64,000 bases of DNA. Origin: Burkholderiales bacterium. Its GTDB lineage: Bacteria; Pseudomonadota; Gammaproteobacteria; Burkholderiales; SG8-39. Shown one piece after another: positions 60,316 to 64,000 of the stretch. Positions within the stretch are counted from its first letter, which is position 1. The number at the start of each line of letters is the position of its first letter. The position numbers and the translations under genes are program-made. The notes below the pieces were generated by a model. That model searched no databases. It was not told the origin of the DNA and worked only from the letters and a program-made list of their open reading frames with translations. The stretch is from NCBI GenBank assembly GCA_020848075.1, contig JADLAV010000031.1, positions 154,840 to 218,839 of the forward strand. Direction: 5' to 3'.

Positions 60316-61545
60316 TTGTTCACCGCCCTAGCCCGCACGCTGAGCCCGCTGGCAGCGCCTGCCGCCGTCCTCCTCGCCGCACGGCTGCTGCTTCCCCTCG
60401 CGGCGGCGCTGCCCGCCGGCATCGGGATCTGGGCGCCATGGGTCGTGCTCGCGGGCGGCGGGGCGCTCGCCGTCGCGTTCGGCCGCGGCCGCGTTTTCTT
60501 CGCACTCGCCACGCTCGCCCTCGCCTATCTCGGTGGCCGCAACTGGTTCGCGGTCGCGCCGGACACCTGGCCGGCGCACGCGGTGCTCATCTCGATCAGC
60601 CTGTTCGTCCCGTTCAACCTTGCGCTCTTCGCCCTCGTGCGCGAGCGGGGCATCTTCAACAGGCACGGCGGCAACAAGTCGCTGCTGATCGCCCTAGAGG
60701 TGATCGTCACCGCGTGGATCGGGCTGGAGCACCGGGCGGCACCGCTCGAGCTCGTCGCGCAGCCGTTCCTGCCGCGCTGGCTCGTCCCGGCCACGCCCAT
60801 TCCAGACGCGGGCCTGGCGCTCCTCGCCGTCGGCTTCGCCGCGGTACTCGCCAAGGCCCTGATCCGGCACTCGCCGATCGACGCCGCCGTCGCCGGCGCC
60901 CTGTACGCCTTTGCGGTCGCCGCCGACGCGTCGGCGCGGCCTGACACCTTCGGCCTGTATCTCCTCGCCGGCGCGTTCATGCTCGCGCTCGGCACCTTGC
61001 AGGACTCCTACCGCATGGCGTTTCGCGACGAGCTCACCAGCCTGCCGAGCCGGCGTGCGCTGAACGAGCGGCTGCTCGGCCTCGGCCGGCGCTACGCGAT
61101 CGCCATGCTCGACGTCGACCACTTCAAGAAATTCAATGACGCCCACGGCCACGAGGTCGGCGACCAGGTGTTGCGGATGGTCGCCGCCAAGCTGCGTGAG
61201 GTCGGCGGCGGCGGCCGCGCCTACCGGTACGGCGGCGAGGAGTTCACCGTCGTGTTCGCGCGGAGCGACATCGACGACGCGCTCCCGCACCTCGAAGCGC
61301 TGCGGCAGGCCGTGGAAGGCTACCGGATGGCATTGCGCGGCGCGGACCGGCCGCAGCGCAAGAAGGCTGGCAAGCGCCGGCGATCCCGGAACGGCAAGAC
61401 GCGGTCGGTCTCGGTCACCGTCAGCGTCGGCGTCGCGCAGCGCACCGAGCGGCTGGACACGCCCGACAAGGTCCTGCGCGCGGCCGACAAGGCGCTCTAC
61501 CGCGCAAAGCGCGCGGGGCGCAACCAGGTTGCGCGCTGGCCGTAG
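60316..61545 (+). CDS. Membrane diguanylate cyclase (GGDEF)
   Basis: Makes cyclic di-GMP from GTP. 409 residues from TTG 60316; no ATG or GTG fits better. Residues 1-235 hold about seven hydrophobic helices forming a membrane sensor. The GGDEF domain (about 245-405) has DELTSLPSRRALNERL, AMLDVDHFKKFNDAHGHEVGD and an active YRYGGEEFTVVF. The product-inhibition I-site RxxD five residues before GGEEF is absent. A basic insert (KKAGKRRRSRNGK) precedes SVSVTVSVGVAQR. It is convergent with the EAL protein. Confidence 0.88.
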   Translation: MFTALARTLSPLAAPAAVLLAARLLLPLAAALPAGIGIWAPWVVLAGGGALAVAFGRGRVFFALATLALAYLGGRNWFAVAPDTWPAHAVLISISLFVPFNLALFALVRERGIFNRHGGNKSLLIALEVIVTAWIGLEHRAAPLELVAQPFLPRWLVPATPIPDAGLALLAVGFAAVLAKALIRHSPIDAAVAGALYAFAVAADASARPDTFGLYLLAGAFMLALGTLQDSYRMAFRDELTSLPSRRALNERLLGLGRRYAIAMLDVDHFKKFNDAHGHEVGDQVLRMVAAKLREVGGGGRAYRYGGEEFTVVFARSDIDDALPHLEALRQAVEGYRMALRGADRPQRKKAGKRRRSRNGKTRSVSVTVSVGVAQRTERLDTPDKVLRAADKALYRAKRAGRNQVARWP

Positions 61546-61628
61546 CTTGGTCACGCTACGCGTCACGCGGTTTGTGGCCTCGAGCAATAGCGGCGGTGCC
61601 CGCCCGGCGCCTGAGGCCGCAAATCTGT

Positions 61629-61703
61629 CCCCTCCTACTCAAGGAGGGGTGCCGAGCGCAGCGCGGCGGGGTGGTGTTTCATCCCCTCCTCGGAGAGGAG
61701 GGG
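61629..61703. repeat. Palindromic hairpin element between convergent c-di-GMP genes
   Basis: A 75-bp element bounded by two similar hairpins: CCCCTCCT-ACTCA-AGGAGGGG (61629-61649) and CCCCTCCTC-GGA-GAGGAGGGG (61683-61703). Between them GCCGAGCGC and GCGCGGC form a third imperfect stem. The two end arms are related. This looks like a small non-autonomous hairpin repeat (MITE or REP-like) and may also end transcription from both sides; AAAA flanks its right end. Confidence 0.7.
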
Positions 61704-61754
61704 AAAAGAGATCGCGTCGCGATGAGCTTGCCGCGCGTAGGCGCAGTCGCCCGC

Positions 61755-63917
61755 CTAGGCCGTGCGCAGGTAGCTCGAGAAGTCGGCGGCGCTCATCGGC
61801 CGCCCGAAGAAGTAGCCCTGCATCTCGCCGCAGCCCTTCTCGAGCAGGCTGCGATACTGCGCCTCGCTCTCGACGCCCTCGGCGGTCACGTCGAGGTGGA
61901 GCGCCTCGCCGAGCGAGATGATCGCCGCTGCGATGGCGCCGCTGCGGCGGTGCGAGAGCAGGTCGTGAACGAACGACTGATCGATCTTGATCCTGCTCAC
62001 CGGCAGCTTCTTGATGCGGTCGAGGCTCGAGTAGCCGATGCCGAAGTCGTCGATGGCGATCTTCACGCCGCGCTCGCCCAGCCGGGCGAGGGTCTGCAGC
62101 ACCGTGGGCGAATACTCGCTGAAATCGGTCTCGGTGATCTCGAGCTCCAGCAGCTCGGGCGCGAGATCACCGTCGGCGAGTCCGGCCTCGACGATGCGCA
62201 CGAAGTTCGGATCTTCGAGCTGGCGGCTCGACACGTTCACGGCGATACGCAGCGGGGGCAGCCCCGACGCGCGCCAGGCCCGGCTCTGGCGGCACGCTTC
62301 GCGGACCACCCACTCGCCGATCGGAACGATCTTGCCGGTGCGCTCCGCGACCCGGATGAACTCCGCGGGTGCGACCGGTCCGAGGGCGGGATGGCGCCAG
62401 CGCAGAAGCGCCTCGGCGCCGGCGATCCGCCCGCTGGCGGCGTCCACCTGCGGCTGGTAGTGCAGCTCGAGCTCCTTCTTGTCGAGTGCGCGCGCGAGCG
62501 CCCCCTCGATCGCCGGCCAAACCACATTCTGCCGCAGCAGCTCCCGCGAGTATCCGCGCATGCACCCGCCACCGCTCCGCTTCGCCGCGGCGACGGCCTG
62601 CTCGGCGCACTGCTGGAGCTCGGACAGACCGGAGGCGTGGTCGGGAAACACCGCGATGCCGATGCTCGCCGAGACGCACTGCGCGCGCCCGTCGACAGCG
62701 AACGGCGGCAGCATGGCCTTCAGCAGCTTGCCGGCGACCGTGACCGCATCCTGATGATCCTTCATGCGCGGCACGAGGACCGTGAAGACGTCGGCGCCGA
62801 GGCGCGCGACGGTGTCCTGCTCGCGCACGACCGCCTTCACGCGGCCGGCGACTTGGTGCAGCAGCCTGTCGGCAGCCTCGTGGCCGAATTCCTCGTTCAG
62901 GTTCTTGAAGCGATCGAGGTCGAGATACAGCACGGCAACCCGCTCGTTGTCGCGCTTCGCGAGCACGAGCTGCTGAGTGACGCGGTCCTGGAAGAGCAGC
63001 CGATTCGGCAGCCCGGTGAGCGGATCATGATGCGCGAGGTGATTGAGCCGCGACTCGGCGTCCTTGAACACGGAGATGTCCTGCAGCACCGCGAGGTACC
63101 CGGCGCTGCCGCCCTCGCCGTCGGCGACGCGCGAGATGGCGAGCCACGACGGTCGCGTCTCGCCGTCCGCATGGCGGTTCCAGATCTCGCCCGACCATTC
63201 GCCCGCCTCGTGCAGCCGACGCCACATCCGCTCGTAGAATCCGCTGCCGTGCCGGCCCGAGCGCAGGATGCTCGCCGGCTTGCCGACCACCTCGGCGGCG
63301 GAATAGCCGGTGAGCCGTGCGAACGCGGGATTCACGGCGAGGATGCGGCCGCGCGCATCGGTGAACATCATCGCGTCGGCCGCCGCAGCGAACGCCAGCT
63401 CGGAGAACGAGCGGTGCGGCGTGGCGGCAGCCGGCTCGGCGAGTCGCAGCAGCCAGCTGAGCGTTCCCGCGCCGCCGGGCTGCGCGATCACGCTCGCACC
63501 GACGGGCACGTCGCCGGCGCGCAGGGTGCGCAGCAGCCCGCGCCAGGCGAATGTGTCGGCACGCGCGATGCCGCCGATCCGGTCGAACAGCGCGTCGAGA
63601 TCTTCGCGGCATTCCGGAGCCACCAGGTCGCGCAGGCGCGCGTCCTTCAGCGCCGCGCGCTCGGAGACGAGCGCCGCGAGCTCGGGATCGGCCTCGAGGA
63701 CGATTCCCGCAAAATCGGTCACCAGGTGCAGCTCCGGCCTCGCCGTCCGGGCCGTGCGAACAGCAGCGGGCTCGGCGGGCGAGGTAGCGATGGCGGATTC
63801 GCCGCGCGTCACCTCGCGGGCGCGCTCGTGCACCGAGCGCGACAGCTGCATGCGGGTGGCCGCGCGTTGCGCCTTCAACCGGCCGAGCTCGTGCAGTAAC
63901 TGGTTCGAGTCGGTCAT
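61755..63917 (-). CDS. PAS-GGDEF-EAL protein, probable c-di-GMP phosphodiesterase
   Basis: 720 residues; no membrane helix. An N-terminal helical region leads to a PAS domain (about 165-285: AADAMMFTDARGRILAVNPAFARLTGY) with a PAC segment. The GGDEF domain (about 295-450) is degenerate: LGADVF replaces GGDEF, so cyclase activity is unlikely. The EAL domain (about 465-715) is intact: EALLRW, LELEITETDF, IAIDDFGIGYSSL, KIDQSFV and TAEGVESEAQ. It should degrade c-di-GMP, opposite to its convergent neighbour. GGAGG precedes ATG 63917, which overlaps an upstream stop as ATGA. Confidence 0.9.
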   Translation of the reverse strand: MTDSNQLLHELGRLKAQRAATRMQLSRSVHERAREVTRGESAIATSPAEPAAVRTARTARPELHLVTDFAGIVLEADPELAALVSERAALKDARLRDLVAPECREDLDALFDRIGGIARADTFAWRGLLRTLRAGDVPVGASVIAQPGGAGTLSWLLRLAEPAAATPHRSFSELAFAAAADAMMFTDARGRILAVNPAFARLTGYSAAEVVGKPASILRSGRHGSGFYERMWRRLHEAGEWSGEIWNRHADGETRPSWLAISRVADGEGGSAGYLAVLQDISVFKDAESRLNHLAHHDPLTGLPNRLLFQDRVTQQLVLAKRDNERVAVLYLDLDRFKNLNEEFGHEAADRLLHQVAGRVKAVVREQDTVARLGADVFTVLVPRMKDHQDAVTVAGKLLKAMLPPFAVDGRAQCVSASIGIAVFPDHASGLSELQQCAEQAVAAAKRSGGGCMRGYSRELLRQNVVWPAIEGALARALDKKELELHYQPQVDAASGRIAGAEALLRWRHPALGPVAPAEFIRVAERTGKIVPIGEWVVREACRQSRAWRASGLPPLRIAVNVSSRQLEDPNFVRIVEAGLADGDLAPELLELEITETDFSEYSPTVLQTLARLGERGVKIAIDDFGIGYSSLDRIKKLPVSRIKIDQSFVHDLLSHRRSGAIAAAIISLGEALHLDVTAEGVESEAQYRSLLEKGCGEMQGYFFGRPMSAADFSSYLRTA

Positions 63918-64000
63918 CGCGCCCTCCGAAAGGCGCCGCAGCCGTCGTTCCGGGCGTAGCCGTCCTCGCTCATTCTCGTCTTCTCCCTGCGTGCACTTGC
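63914..64000 (-). CDS. Possible upstream gene end or leader ORF (right edge, partial)
   Basis: A reverse-strand frame is open from the right edge and ends at a TGA overlapping the EAL-gene ATG (ATGA). It could be the C-terminal tail of an upstream gene outside the window, or a 19-residue leader from ATG 63973 (MSEDGYARNDGCGAFRR...). The overlap favours a real upstream cistron, but too little is visible to say. Confidence 0.3.
   Translation of the reverse strand, partial: ASARREKTRMSEDGYARNDGCGAFRRAR

Overview
The window is a high-GC chromosomal segment. Its gene order and proteins look betaproteobacterial (Burkholderiales/Nitrosomonadales type): tpiA-secG-tRNA-Leu-nuoA..G, glmM-folP-ftsH-rlmE divergent from yhbY, dapB-carA-carB-greA, bamE divergent from fur, sixA-ppx/ppk, and surE-pcm-nlpD-rpoS. 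That assignment is inferred from synteny; no rRNA is present. I see no prophage, insertion sequence or CRISPR array. It is mostly housekeeping DNA with a few unusual local structures.

Layout: 1-9.5 kb (minus) holds complex I genes nuoA-nuoG (nuoG is cut by the left edge and is missing from the ORF track), tRNA-Leu(GAG), secG, tpiA, a PlsC-like acyltransferase and dtd. 9.7-13.6 kb (minus) is the high-affinity phosphate transporter pstSCAB behind a well-formed Pho box; phoU is not in the cluster. 13.7-18.6 kb (minus) is rlmE-ftsH-folP-glmM, with yhbY divergent. 19.2-25.5 kb (minus) is bamE-dapB-carA-carB-greA, including a partial duplication of the dapB 3' end and two terminator-like hairpins. 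25.5-27.2 kb holds fur with a Fur-box-like palindrome, an SmpA-like lipoprotein and sixA.

27.3-35.1 kb groups polyphosphate and alarmone genes: ppx, ppk1, a CYTH-CHAD protein and relA. 35.4-41.7 kb has mtfA, an alpha/beta hydrolase, an orphan TAXI-type binding protein, comEC and a DUF2062 membrane protein. 41.7-46.9 kb has lolD and lolC/E, an RpfE/phosphoglycerate-mutase-like gene coupled to recJ, and a KTSC protein. 47-50.5 kb has a cyclopropane-fatty-acid-synthase-like methyltransferase next to an FAD oxidoreductase (a candidate lipid-modification pair) and a class II histone-deacetylase-like enzyme. 50.6-55.6 kb is a tightly overlapping moxR-DUF58-tgpA-mltB run. 55.6-59.0 kb (minus) is the surE-pcm-nlpD-rpoS stationary-phase operon, whose last stop codon overlaps that of mltB. 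59.1-64 kb holds two small genes, a diguanylate cyclase and a convergent PAS-GGDEF-EAL protein, separated by a palindromic repeat.

Functionally, the segment joins respiration and central metabolism with phosphate uptake and storage (Pst, Ppk, Ppx, CHAD), the stringent and general stress responses (RelA, RpoS), iron control (Fur) and c-di-GMP signalling. Most long plus-strand ORFs in the track over nuo, carB, ftsH and comEC are GC-driven antisense shadows and are omitted.
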